Shown: positions 1 through 10,549 of the stretch, in pieces | Numbering within the stretch: position 1 is the first letter of the stretch | How the letters are laid out: every line of letters starts with the position of its first letter | Assembly (NCBI GenBank): GCA_009663005.1 | Contig: VIGQ01000920.1 | Location: 1 to 30,000 of the forward strand | Direction of reading: 5' to 3' | DNA length: 30,000 bases | From: Actinidia chinensis | Taxonomy: Eukaryota > Streptophyta > Magnoliopsida > Ericales > Actinidiaceae | Made by a program: the position numbers and the translations under genes | Notes under the pieces: generated by a model | The model's input: the letters and a program-made list of their open reading frames with translations, nothing else | What the model was told of the DNA's origin: nothing | Database searches by the model: none

Positions 1-855
1 TCATCACTACTCAACAATCCATGGTTTCGCCATACAAGCTTGACTTCTAGTAGTACACAACTCCAATTTCTCCGTTCCTTATCTTCTTATTGATGAGCTT
101 GCAGTAATTGGACATAGACTACATTTGCAAGCTTGTTGTGCATCTAGTTTATTCCCTTCTTGGTTGTTTCTATATAATGAATTTTTTTAAAAATATTAGT
201 ATATGTTTAAGTTTAATTATAAATCAATTTACTTAATTAGTTAGTACTTATCCCCTCAACAGTGCTCTAATTTCTCTCACAATCCGATGAACTGGTAGTC
301 AATGGAGGTTCCTTTTGGCCATTCTTTCAGTGTTGGGTACACCATTGCCATAGTTGGACACCATCCAACTACTCTTAAAGAAGCAAAATTATTGTTTTTT
401 AATTATCTAATTCTAATCATACAGGTCACATCCCGCCATTGCCCAAATCTCTTCCAAATAAACTCACTTCCTCTTATAAGTTTAACATACCGAATTTGAC
501 ATAAGATGTTGCAATTGAAAGTCATCGAAAAATACATCTCAACACAAGTAATGACTGCTCCATGACCAATTGGATCATCTTCTATGCTTTGATCCTTTGA
601 AGAAATATAAGGGTTCAATAGGTATGCCGCCAAATGCAATGTCTATTAAGCCGATCTTGAGTTTTTGCGTCAATATGTCTAAATTGGAATCGGTAATTAG
701 CCATAACATTTTTTATGTCAATTTTGATTTCCTCCTTTACTTATTTTAGTTCTCCATACAAAAAATCCATTGATCGCTTTCGATCCCAATCAACAATGCG
801 AAGCACCTGCACTAAAAGAGCAACACTTTCAAGCATTGGTTACCCCATTCCAACT
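1..855 (-). pseudogene. hAT-superfamily transposase, C-terminal fragment, broken
   Basis: This is the C-terminal half of a plant hAT transposase. Intact members cut and paste DNA in the nucleus; this copy cannot, because it is split over several frames with stops. Reading the minus strand downward, the block at about 820-620 gives VQVLRIVDWDRK, then a stretch like the usual 'I.D.RW..QLHRPLHAAGYYLNP' region. The best frame (639-530) reads HLAAYLLNPYISSKDQSIED followed by ..G..ITCVEMYF, which is the hallmark before the dimerisation region. At about 330-240 the frame shifts to TSSSDCERN, equal to the conserved TSSSSGCERNWS of the hATC dimerisation domain, and near 140-90 to LANVVYVQLLQAHQ, equal to LNDLVYVQYNL. 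The order of motifs is correct for the family. The N-terminal BED finger and catalytic core are not recognised between 860 and 1480. The left end may continue outside the window. Family assignment is secure; lineage within hAT is not. Confidence 0.8.
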
Positions 856-1481
856 ATATTTTTATTTGATTATAATTCCTTTGTTCTTTAGTGTTAGTTT
901 TTAGATATTAAGTGAATAATTATTTAGGTAATATGAATATTATAAGACCAAGCTTACCTATCAAAAATTCCGTGGTTTCGAACCAGAATCGAATAAATAT
1001 TTTTTAGGTTTGGATTGTATTGAATTGGTTCTAAGATTTTGGCCGAATTAATTTTGCCCTAAAATTTCAAGACTGGAGGTTCAATTACTTAAAAAACCCA
1101 ACCAACTTCAAAGTATGAACACACCTAATGTTTACTCTTACCAAGAGTAGATGATATGGAGGATGTTGTTTAAATTTCATCGTGGTATATACTACAGCTC
1201 CTATGTTATATTTTGGACTTATTGGCTTGATTATAGAGAACTTTTCAATCAGTGGTATGACTTACATTATTATATCAAAACAATATTATTTTACTATAAA
1301 TTTATGCTTTTTAATAAATTTTTATACATTTCACTCTTTCCATGACCTTTTTGCTACTTAACCATCACTAATAATTCTGTTATCATTATCCAAAAATTGA
1401 AAAAACCACAAAACAAAAAAAACAAATTTCTCTCAATCTCCCCCAAGATGAAACCAGAACACACCTCCTCTGAAAGTGTTG
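856..1481. other. AT-rich intergenic stretch, nothing recognised
   Basis: This stretch probably includes more decayed hAT transposon sequence next to the transposase fragment, but I found no conserved motif, RNA gene or clear repeat boundary in it. The open frame at 1151-1345 is AT-rich and has no resemblance to a known protein. Confidence 0.4.
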
Positions 1482-1551
1482 TTGTCCTGAAGTATTTCTA
1501 GTGTGTAAAACGCGTCCGTTTTATACACCACTTTAGAAATACTTCAGACAA
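1482..1551. repeat. 70-bp near-perfect palindrome (hairpin)
   Basis: The two arms start CTGAAGTATTTCTA (1487) and end TAGAAATACTTCAG (1547). They continue inward through (TG)TGTAAAACG and CGTTTTATACAC to a centre around CGCGTCCG. Outside, TTGTC pairs with ACAA with one bulged base. The stem is about 30 bp with few mismatches and practically no loop. It could be a tiny fold-back element, the residue of a MITE, or a transcribed hairpin. Confidence 0.75.
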
Positions 1552-1951
1552 AATCACTCATAGGATCCACCTCAACCATCATATACCCAAACCCATCACG
1601 CGACAATTATGTACTACAACTCGCCTGCATTAAAATGAAAACCACCTATAGAATCAGAATGTCTTCCTGTCAAGTCTAGACCCACTGTCCCGTCAAATCA
1701 GACCTTTTTCATCCCGCTCAAATATTCAGGTAAGGCAACGTGCAACAAAACATTTTCTGTAGGGAGATAACTTCCTAAGCGATGTGGAACAAAAATCTTT
1801 ATGTATAAAGAGCTCTCTCCCATTAAGTTTGGCTTACTAATGTGGGACAGTTGCCACACTTAACGTAAATCTCCTTCAAGCTTAAAACACCCATTAATAT
1901 AAAAATATTGTATTAATTATTGTAAAATTACTACAATATAAATCACTTGGC
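1552..1951. other. intergenic sequence, nothing recognised
   Basis: This is moderately AT-rich, non-repetitive sequence on both strands. I see no motif, exon-like frame or transposon boundary here. Confidence 0.35.
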
Positions 1952-1959
1952 CACGTGAT

Positions 1960-2179
1960 CAGTGGCGAAGCCACACAAAGGAAAGTGGGATCAATGACCC
2001 TACTGCGAAACAAAAATTAAAATTATTTTTTTAATATAATTAAATCATAAATACAATTTTGGCTCCACAAAAATTAGTAATTTGCCATAAAATTTTATAA
2101 ATTCTATAATTTTAACATCATTGAATATAAATTCGAATTTTTTTACCCCTCCACGACCTTCATTATGAATCTGCCCCTA
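1960..2179. mobile_element. hAT-like MITE with 8-bp target site duplication
   Basis: The element starts CAGTGGCGAAGCCACA and ends in an imperfect inverted copy (TATGAATCTGCCCCTA). It is flanked by the direct repeat CACGTGAT at 1952-1959 and again at 2180-2187. An 8-bp target duplication and a CAGTGG-type terminus are typical of hAT elements. The 220-bp interior is AT-rich with no coding capacity, so it is non-autonomous. The right terminus has mutated, so the TIR match is partial. The call rests mainly on the exact 8-bp duplication. Confidence 0.65.
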
Positions 2180-2187
2180 CACGTGAT

Positions 2188-4010
2188 GTTGGAACAGACT
2201 TGATTTGTCATTGTGATGTAGGGGCCCAGCCTCGTAAGAGACCAAGAATAACCTGCTGTGACAATATTAGAGTCTAGATACATGAAGTTGAAGGTGATGT
2301 CAACGTAACGAATTCAAAGGAGACCAATTGCAAGTAGTGTGGATTGACCTTTGAAACTAAGGGTGAAACGTATACACGAATGATGACTGGATGTTGCATA
2401 TGGTAAAAGGGTGCATAGCAATTACAGCTGCAGAACATCTCGAGAGCTTCATATACACGGCAACGCACTTCCGTCGATCGTGACTAATATGCGCAAAAAT
2501 CATCAGGACGTTACATAATAGTTGGATGTTTTGGTGTAATTGATTGGTTTTGGTGAGTAGATATCTGTTTCCCTTACATCTTTTAAATGCTATTTTTGTA
2601 ACAGTGCCATTTCCATGGAAAAATTTGGGGAGGTTTGAGGTGAAGATTGCAGAAATACACGTACCATATGATCTCATGCTTAATTTTTCAAAAATTATGG
2701 ACAAAGTATTCTTGAAAATAAGCCGTTCATTTTGTTTAAGGATAAATGTGATTCCATCGTTATGGTTATAAGTTAATTTTTAAAAAATTTGATTTTAGAA
2801 AATTGATTTGCCTGTCAGTTTTACAAGGTTGACGGTTCGGATCCATGGGTAATTATTTAAGATAAATGTATTCAAATGTTCATTTTACTTAGTAATTAAT
2901 AATTAACTACATGAAATCATTGTTATTATAATAATTAATAATTTTTAAATCCAAATTAATCAAGATTTAAATAGATTTTGTATTTATATATATTTTTTAT
3001 TTTTTTGGTTCTGTAATCAAAGTTATACAGAAAAAAGTAATAAGATTTTGACCCAGTAATAAAAAATTCATTGCAAACAAAAATAATCCAAAAAAAAATA
3101 TTATATTAGGATCCTTTTAAAGGTAATTATTATGGGTATGAATGTCTTTTATAATCTTATATTATTCATAGAGTTCGTTGAATATTATAGGTTTTTATTT
3201 AACAAAAAATATATAAGAAATTCCCATATAGATTTTACGCTTCTCACCATTTGAGCATGTGAATGTCGACGTAAACTTTCCAGCTGCAATTCAAGACCGT
3301 TTTTGAGTTCATCTGTTGTTGCTGGGTCTATATCCCCTCTCCGCAGTTGGGTTCACCAACTTGGTCTATTCAAAAACCGCGGAAATAATTAGTTGGAAGT
3401 GCGACGCGGACATTTCCTGTTCTTACTCTTCTATTGCACCCTAATTGGTTTCAATTTCCTAGAGGAATGAAAAATGACACTTAAATAACCAATTATAGAG
3501 AGAAAGCAAAAAAATACTAGAAGTACTTACCACATATAAAGCAATTGAGAAGAAATCCTCGATGGATATGCATAGAGAAAACATTATCAGAAACAATGCG
3601 ATTCCAATTCGATATGCATGAATAATTATTTTAATAGAAATCTATTACAATATATTAATTAGTGAGATACATGTTTTTGACATGGTCAAGTATATCCGAT
3701 GAGATCTATGACATAAACGAGGATCATCCTAAAAGAGCACCAAATTATGAAAACTAGACCTCACCAGTTGTTTTTTTTTCTTTAATGGAGAGGAGCCAAC
3801 TCCAATAGGAAACTCTGGAAAAACAAAATCATTCTCTGAAAATTTATCCAACAATTGTACTAAAAATAAGGTATAGGGATTAGACAACTAAAATTGCCAG
3901 TACCTTAACTTTGTAATACTGATGCAACAAAAAAAAAATATGGATACGAATTGAAAAATAAAGAAAAAAGTAATTACAGGACTCCTAAATTTTAGGGTTG
4001 AAACAATAAG
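2188..4010. other. intergenic stretch where the body of ACA copy A would be expected
   Basis: If copy A had the same structure as copy B, its exon 2 would start near 3700. I searched the minus strand here for the ATPase motifs seen in copy B (VVGDVVHL, DKTGTLT, GSAPLT) and found none. A less AT-rich block at about 3236-3440 gives a minus-strand frame ending ..DELKNGLELQLESLRRHSHA, which could be an exon scrap of unknown origin. The minus frame at 2357-2704 (115 codons) has no recognisable similarity. The rest is AT-rich and non-coding. Confidence 0.4.
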
Positions 4011-4016
4011 AATGAC

Positions 4017-4196
4017 CTGGTTTTCACGTCGCATATTTGCTCTAGTTCGTATTCTTGCTGAGATTGGCTGTAAACGCAACCTCCTACTTTTTTTCGGATT
4101 CCTCACGATTCTGCCGCCCCGAACGGGGCCTCATCTCTTCAGAACTTTTCGAATGCGTTTCGCCGGAACCGAGAAGTGTTCACATAAATCCTCCAT
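4017..4196 (-). pseudogene. ACA-type Ca2+-ATPase copy A, exon 1 only
   Basis: This is the N-terminal exon of a plant P2B Ca2+-ATPase, the part that carries the calmodulin-binding autoinhibitory region in the family. From an ATG at 4196 it reads MEDLCEHFSVPAK, a run equivalent to SEEALRRWR, a stop, then RIVRNPKKSRRLRLQPISAR and ..RANMRRENQ. It stops at a GT donor (GAAAACCAG/GTCATT, border at 4017). Family members begin ME.YL.E.FDV.AK..SEE.L.RWR...IVKNPKRRFRFTANLSKR and end this exon after ..RR.NQ, so length (60 codons) and splice position fit. An in-frame TGA stands where RWR should be. No downstream exon was found within the next 4 kb, so the copy is truncated or displaced. The same exon, differently damaged, is at 13935-14106. 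Confidence 0.85.
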
Positions 4197-5560
4197 CCAC
4201 TTATCTTCTCCGAAGAAACACAGAATATCGAAGTTTTAGAGAGATCAGCTGTACTGTAACACCATAGTAGTAGTCGTTTTCTTGGTTTCAATTTTTGTTC
4301 GTGGTGGGTATTTTTTTTTTAAATTGTTTAGTTGTTTTGTTTTGATTGTTTTTGGTTTTAGTAATTTTTTGACCATTCAATTAAAAATTATATTTTTTAA
4401 GAAAAAATGGCGCCCCGCTAGTCACCGGTGGTGGTAGCCGTTTAACATGTAGACGCCGTTAAAAAATTCAATACAGTAAAAAAATTAATTTGATCGGATA
4501 CAAACATCAATATTCGTTCAATACTATTTTATAACTTGATAAAAAAATTGAGCACACAGAAGAAATTATACAGTTATCTATTATTTTAGATATATATTTC
4601 ATTAATAGACTATTAATTTGTCTTCAATTAATGATATTTTTTACGGTATTAATTGTACCAGGTTATTATTGAAATGAGCTTAAAACAGACCAAACCAAAA
4701 ATACTTGAACACGAAAACTGCACGGAAACGGAAGTCCGTAATTGTATGGGTGGTGGGCGATGGCTTGGATTAGGTGTGGAAATATCAAAAACAATTGTGA
4801 AAATGCCAAATACAAACACTAAACTAAAAAAGGAGTAATAGAATGACTATTGAAATAAGTAATTATTTTAAATAATCAACTAAACTACAAAGAGTTCTCT
4901 ATCAACAAGCTACCTAAGTATGATAAATTAAAGTAATAAAAGGGAAGATATATACAGAAAAATTCTAAATAGAAAAAAATACGGAAATCGATAGAGAAAA
5001 TGCATTAACTCAAAATAAGTAGTGAATCGCATACGCGCGGAGCAAATCGATTGCCGACTCTTCTGTGAATAACTTGGTCAATTCTCCGTTTGATCACGTT
5101 GGTAGTCAGAAACACTCCAAAACTTCAACTTTTATCTTCAAATCACATTAAAAGACTTGAAAAACGCATTAAAACATTCTTTTCTATTTTATATGATCCA
5201 AAAAAGATGCCTGAAATTGCTGACGAACAACAGGTCGAATACGAGCCAGCTGCTGGTAGTTTGCTAATGTGAACGGCCCAAAAACTGCATTGAGCCCCCT
5301 CCGACTATGCTGCTGTTTGCGCATTGGAAAAAAAAAAAATCTAAATATTGCAGATACAAACCACCCCCTACAAACCACAGCCAAAAACCTTCTGGAGGTG
5401 AATCATAACTAAATACTCTTGTAACATTGGGGAGTAATAAAAAAAAATGTACTTTAAAAATATATTTTTGTTACACGTGAAAAATCTTATGGAAAGAAAT
5501 TCTAGATTCAATAAAATTGTAATATTATGTTTTATTAAATATTAAATTCTTCACAATAAA
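4197..5560. other. intergenic spacer between ACA copies A and B
   Basis: This is the upstream flank of copy A meeting the downstream flank of copy B. It is AT-rich with poly(T) and poly(A) runs. A GC-richer block at about 4405-4465 (TGGCGCCCCGCTAGTCACCG and following) resembles the type of sequence found at transposon ends, but I could not define borders. No exon or RNA gene is visible. The frame at 5090-5272 has no recognisable similarity. Confidence 0.4.
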
Positions 5561-6719
5561 AAGACCACAATTGCTTGACAGAAGTGTAGATTTGGGGGGA
5601 CAAGTAAATAATGTTTGGGTAAAAGAAGCAGAAGGACCAAATGGAAATTCACAAACCACCTCGTGTCATTCCAGCAAATCAAATTCCGTCCTCGTCATTT
5701 GTCAAATATCCCGAGCTAAAAAAATTAATGTTCAACTTATGAAATTGTATATGCGGACATTGTTCAAAAGCAAAATAAAAAATGAATGTACTAATTCTTC
5801 GCAAATGGATCGTTTATTGAGCACAAATTCGAGACAAAAAATTAACAACTACAACAGAAACAAATAAAGATGCTCATGTTAATACCTGTGAACATGTTGT
5901 AATTGATCCTCTCTTTTTTAAAACATCGTCACATCAAAAAAATAAAAAGAGCAATTTTAAAAACATTCAATGAATAACTCCGAAAAATAACTTATCCATA
6001 AACTCTTCATGTTGAACATTTTGATAAGTGAACCCTAATAGATTGGAACATTGTTTGTTGATCTTGTAGTACTGGAATACCGATTATTTCGTTAATTGTC
6101 AGGATATATTTGATGAAGGGCTCACCTTGATTGGAATATTAGTATTACAAACGAAAGAGAAATTTTTTTATACAACACACGACGGTAATTAAATGCATAC
6201 TTTCCAAGATTACCTTATCCCCTCTCCAACCTTCCCAATCACCAAGCCCCACATGCCATTCACTTCCCCGCATCCCCTGGACCAGGTCTTGACCACCACA
6301 ACATTCCAACCTCACCAAACTTTAAACCCAAAACACCTAAATTGCAAGCATAATGTATACACTCATACCAAACAGGGAGAGGAGTGAAAAATAGTGCTGG
6401 ATAACCAGTGATGAACAATCCCTGTAGTTCGGGTTCATAGCAAATTAACAAATTCACAGCGTCGATTTTACTACGGTCAAAACAGAAGTCGTTTATTCGG
6501 TATTCGGAATTGTGTGTTAAAGAAGGGGCGGAGTTGAAGCGAGGCCAGCGATGGTGGTGTCACAATCGCAAACTTGGAGACTTTGAGTTGATCTTCCAGA
6601 AATATGAAGCACCAAGAAAGTGGGGTATTTTACATGAAGCTAGAGTCAGGTAGTGGAACATAAGATGTGAACCATAACATTCCAACGGTTAGAGCACTAC
6701 AAGCTCCGATGCAGTGATG
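5560..6719. repeat. duplicated 3' flank of ACA copy B (paralogous to the copy C flank)
   Basis: This segment is homologous in order and orientation to 16830-17054 plus 24969-26150. Examples are GTAGATTTGG at both 5588 and 16841, GAGCTAAAAAAATTAATGTTCAAC-type sequence near 5714 and 24990, and GCATGTTAATAC-type sequence at both 5875 and 25083. It continues through the C-rich stretch at 6220-6330 and the CTGGATAACC block at 6397. It lies downstream of the pseudogene's last exon and contains no conserved open frame. It also preserves the uninterrupted version of the site that the copia element occupies in copy C. Confidence 0.75.
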
Positions 6720-6724
6720 CAATT

Positions 6725-6958
6725 TCAGACAAAACAGAAAACCGGCAGTGCTGGAGAAATCAAGTAGTATGCTGACCAAACATAAAACGCCAACCAGAGT
6801 GCTTTGTGTGAGGCAAATGGCCCCCAAGAAATCAACAGCACAACCTCCGACATACTTACTATACAAGCAATGCCAGTCGCAAAGACCCCCCAACTGTCCA
6901 GCAAGCCAACTGAATACATGGATTTTCTCTATCTCTCGGTGTTTATTTCATTAACACA
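6725..6958 (-). pseudogene. copy B last ACA exon (TM8-TM10 region)
   Basis: It opens after a proper acceptor (CTTTGGCAG) with TGTGTTAATGAAATAAAC (CVNEIN), equal to the family's VFNEINSREMEKINVF. An in-frame TAG follows at the position of the REMEK segment. The remaining frame keeps GLLDSWGVF and ..GPFAS, which line up with G.F.SW.F and LG.FAST of intact proteins. Membrane-like hydrophobicity continues to about 6725. No convincing original stop codon was identified. Confidence 0.75.
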
Positions 6959-7440
6959 CTGCCAAAGTAAGAAAGGAATAGGATAGATTACTATTGGCAT
7001 TTCGTTAGATTATTAAGTTCTTTGTGCTTGCCCCAAAAAGCCAAAGTTCTGGTTCTTGACCTTGCAATTTCTAATTATGTCATTAGAAAGAATATTGTTG
7101 CCATGATCATTATATAGCGTCACCAATTGCAAAATGCTTAAAACTTTTGAGGGTGGGGGATGGGCTATTAGTCCGTGGAGTCCGTTTTAACCATGTTCTA
7201 GTCTAGTGCAAAATATAACTTTGGACTAATAGTCCATTGGGAACTGTTAAGCTACAAAAATGGAGGATTCGGAATTCCTGAGGGGGTTGGCATGTTTGAA
7301 TGCAGCAAGATAGCAGAGAAAGACTCCAGCCTAGAAATTCAAAATCATTAAACGTAAACAAAGAAATAAATTTTATCAAGAAGCACATACGAGAATTGTG
7401 ATACTACTTACAGATCTATCAAGTTCTTAGATACTGATAC

Positions 7441-7600
7441 CTGGCAAAGCACAAACGAATTGAATATGACAGTATCGAGGACACGACCAGCACTCATCCA
7501 ATAAGATTCAGAAGCCCCCCTTTGCCCATAGATTTTAGTACGAAAAAGCATAGTCAATTGGTAAAACTTGACCAATGCTATTCCTCCATATAACACTGGT
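7441..7600 (-). pseudogene. copy B ACA exon ending ..FNSFVLCQ
   Basis: It reads GGIALVKFYQLTMLF, then VLDTVIFNSFVLCQ, matching the family's MWRNI.GQS.YQL.VL and VLNTVIFNSFVFCQ. It ends exactly at a GT donor (TGCCAG/GTATCA). This is one of the best preserved pieces of the pseudogene, and its paralogue is at 27668-27830. Confidence 0.8.
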
Positions 7601-8010
7601 GTGAAATGAAAATCTCTAGTTTCTTCCAGCTGAAGTCTTTCTTATACCTTATCCCAGGAAGTTTGTGAACCAGTCCAAACAAACAAGAATGTCACTGATC
7701 ACGTTTGACCCACAATAATTGAACAACAGTAAGAGGAGCCGATCCTGAACGTAACCGAAAAGAATAATAACCAAATGGCAATGGTTTATAGCATTTCTAA
7801 CTGGGGAAGTAAAAGAGCGATTATTAAAAACGTGGGTTCCTGGATACCTTGAGAGGCATGCGAAACAAAGTAAAAAATACAAGAGCAACAATGCTAATCG
7901 TCCAATTGGAACTGCACAATTAGGTATATTCTGGTACGATCAAACGCCCCCACTTGATTAGATTTACAAATGATTGTCGAAGTTGTATCCATAAGACAAC
8001 ATCTGCGCTC

Positions 8011-8954
8011 TATCCTTGCTACCTGGGATAAATTAGTGGCAGGAATTGAATAAGACTGAAGATGACGAAAAGGGATATCGACGTAAATTCATTTTTCCAG
8101 TACAACAGAAAGCGGCGAGTGTGTAGTTTTCACTTTATATGCTCAATCTTTATATCAGCGTGTAAAATAGAAAATACTTTAGGTCAAAAAATTGCATGCA
8201 TACATGTACATGGATAATTAAAAATAGGGAAGGGGCTCATGTGTAAAAATATTCAAAAAGGCTTAAGTAATGAATATGTAGAATAAGTCGAATAAGGAAG
8301 AGAATTAAATTCAATGAATTGAAGGGCACATTCACTCGTTAACAATTTACTATCCTCCAAGCAACTCAAGAAGAGAGCTAAGTTTTACTTGGATAAGGTA
8401 ACTCAGATTGTGTCCATTGTGTGACTCAATTGCATGTGTCCATGTGATATGTGTCAGTGTGTGACTCAATTACAGCAGGCACAAAAATCATCCAAATCGT
8501 TGGTCAATCACTCGAAGATATAAAAGTGTGATTAGAACCAAATGTCCGGGAAATATGTCATTCTTTCTTAGGTTTTAATTCAAATTCTTCAGAGCTGTTT
8601 AATAATTCTTAAATGTTTTTGAAATCTCAGTTCATCTAAGTTGATCTCCTTTATTTGATTCTACTGATGTAAACTAAGTCATACGATCATGTCAGCACAA
8701 ACTCAAAGGGTGATACTTACAGAGTAATGTTTTATCCATTTTACAACTAAAATCATGTACTATAAGATTACTGACTTGTAAATTGATCTCTTGTTTAATA
8801 ACTTGCGTTGCATTAATAAAGTACGAGAAGAGGCAAAAACTTCACATTTTTGAACATGAACAAGCTTTAGCCTTACTATCTACAAAATCCAAACAAAGGA
8901 AAGAAGCCTAAAAAATTCTTGCCTAAGAGCTGAAAATGAAAAAATAATGACCAA
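8011..8954. other. copy B intron, part shared with copy C
   Basis: This is the intron side of the array between the TM5 exon and the central exon. It is collinear with 28170-29160. Shared landmarks are the AGACAACAT block, GGGATAAATTAGTGGC / AGATAAATTAGTGGC, CAGTACAACAGAAAG / TAGTACAACAGAAAG and AATTCAAATTCTTCAG. A GTGTGACTCAATT motif is repeated at about 8420 and 8460. No open frame is conserved between the two copies, which argues against a hidden gene. Confidence 0.7.
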
Positions 8955-9288
8955 TGATCATATTATTTTATCGGTTATTACTTTTATTTGTTTATTAGTT
9001 TCTTTTAGTTTTAGGTTAATTAGTGATTCACGATTTATATCCTTTTTAGTAGGATTGTTTCCTTTAGTTGGCAATTTATTTGATTAGAATATTTTGCTCT
9101 AGCTGTCTGTACGAGTATGATTTTTGCTTCTAGTTAGGGGCTTGCGACTATAAATAAGATGATAGCGTGTAATCATTCAGAGATGATTAATGAGACTTGA
9201 AGAGTGATAAGGATGTGAGCTTGTGTTAAGGTTGTTGCCTTGACAGTTCTTCTTTCATCCCTCATCTCTCTCTCTCGTCCCTACATCA
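8955..9288 (+). repeat. TRIM-like LTR 1
   Basis: It begins TGATCATATTATTTTATCGG and ends ..CCCTACATCA, with a TATA-like box in its second half and a CT-rich 3' end. The other two copies share the CTTTTAGTTTTAGG-, GATTAGAATATTTT- and TATAAAT-containing blocks in the same order. Confidence 0.8.
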
Positions 9289-9290
9289 AT

Positions 9291-9302
9291 TGGTATCAGG
9301 CT
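9291..9302 (+). other. primer-binding site, initiator tRNA-Met type (copy 1)
   Basis: TGGTATCAGGCT lies 2 bp after LTR 1. It is one change from TGGTATCAGAGCT, the complement of the tRNA-iMet 3' end used by most plant copia-type elements. Confidence 0.8.
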
Positions 9303-9563
9303 TAGGCTCGAAGATCCCAGCCCCCTCCCTTTCGGTATCTCTTGCTTTCTGCGCCTTTCTCCACATGTCTCAATCCGATAAGCACAAGTCAAACATCACC
9401 AAAACCCCTTTCCCCCAAAAAACACACACACACACACTACTAAATAAAGGATTAAAAACCAATGTAAAGTAATATGACAATTAACCCTAACTAAAAAAGA
9501 AAACTAATAAAAAATAATAAAGGATAATAACCAATTAATGAAATCAATATGATCATTAACATA

Positions 9564-9936
9564 AGTTCATAATTATTTTATTGGTTATGATCCTTTCTTA
9601 ATATTTCTTTAGTTTTCTTTATTTTAGTAATTAGTGATTCACAATGTATTTCCTTTTTTTAAGTTTAGGATTCTAGTTCCTTAAGTTAGGATATTATTTG
9701 ATTAGAATAGTTTTCTATGTTTCCTAGTAGGAATATGATTTTTGTTCCTATTTAGTTATGGTTTAGCCATAAGAGACGACTAGCCTTGTAATCATCAAGT
9801 TGATTTCCTGAGAATTAGAGTGAATTAAGATGTTGCCTTGTTTAGGGTTGTGCCCTTAATTCTTCTTCTCTCTTTTCCCCCTCTCCTCCTCTCCCTCTTT
9901 CCACTCTCTTCCTCTCTCTCGTCCTGTCCTACATCA
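9564..9936 (+). repeat. TRIM-like LTR 2
   Basis: It begins near GTTCATAATTATTTTATTGG (the TGATCAT start is mutated) and ends ..CCTACATCA. The TATA region is altered to GCCATAAGAG. The 3' part is a CTC/TCT-rich tract ending immediately before the primer-binding site. Confidence 0.75.
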
Positions 9937-9939
9937 ATT

Positions 9940-9952
9940 TGGTATCAGAGCT
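9940..9952 (+). other. primer-binding site, initiator tRNA-Met type (copy 2)
   Basis: TGGTATCAGAGCT, the consensus sequence, lies 3 bp after LTR 2. Confidence 0.85.
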
Positions 9953-10157
9953 TTTGCTTAAAGATCCCAACACTCCTGCAATTTCTGTTATCTCTTGCTT
10001 CTCTTCCTTCACTACTTGTTGAAACACCCCCACATTCTCAGTCCGACAAGCCACAAGTCAAACATCCCCATAACAACCCACCCCCAACCCCTTAAAAAAC
10101 AACTAAAATAAAGGATAATAGCCAATAAAATAATATGATCATTAGCGGAACATTAAA

Positions 10158-10500
10158 TGATCATATTAATTATTGTTACTAACTTTATTTTTTTATTTAG
10201 TTCTTTTTAGTTTTGGTAATTAGGTGATTCATTATTTATTTCCTTTTTAAGTTACGATTCTGTTTCCTTTAGTTTAGGATTTAATTTGATTAGAATATTT
10301 TCTATCTTTCCGATAGGAGTATGTTTTTTATTTCCTAAGTTGTTAGGGTTTCGCCTATAAATAGATGGTTGGCCCTGTAATCGTCCAGAGTGGATTCACG
10401 ATAATTGATGTAATTCAAGTGTGGCCTTGTGTCACATTGTGGCGCTTAGTTTCTTCTCTTCTTTTTCTTTCTTCCTTTTTCTGTAATCTTTACCTCATCA
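10158..10500 (+). repeat. TRIM-like LTR 3
   Basis: It begins TGATCATATTAATTATTG and ends ..TTTACCTCATCA, with a good TATA box (CCTATAAATAG). No primer-binding site follows (GAAAAGTGTG instead), as expected for the terminal LTR of the array. Confidence 0.8.
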
Positions 10501-10549
10501 GAAAAGTGTGAACTAGTGAATACTTTACTCTAGTGAAAAATTATTTTGA

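Larger units (their letters stand above)
8955..10500 (+). mobile_element. three-LTR TRIM-like retroelement array
   Basis: Three direct LTR copies (8955-9288, about 9564-9936, 10158-10500) are separated by two short, mutually homologous internal regions (275 and 221 bp). LTR termini are TGAT...ATCA. Copies 1 and 3 carry a TATA box (ACTATAAATAAG near 9150, CCTATAAATAG near 10354). After LTR 1 and LTR 2 there is a primer-binding site for initiator tRNA-Met. The internal regions code for no polymerase; both start with a short gag-like remnant (MSQSDKHKSN at about 9367; SQSDK at about 10040). The structure is that of a non-autonomous miniature LTR element that gained a third LTR, probably by unequal recombination. 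It sits in the large intron of ACA copy B. Clean flanking target duplications were not found. Confidence 0.8.

Noticed and set aside
2357..2704. 115-codon minus-strand frame as a possible gene
   Set aside because: No recognisable motif, no splice-site support and no similarity to a known family. Overlapping frames on both strands are equally open.
9291..9302. tRNA fragment or tRNA-Met gene
   Set aside because: Only the 12-13 bases complementary to the tRNA 3' end are present, directly after an LTR. No cloverleaf is possible, so it is a primer-binding site.
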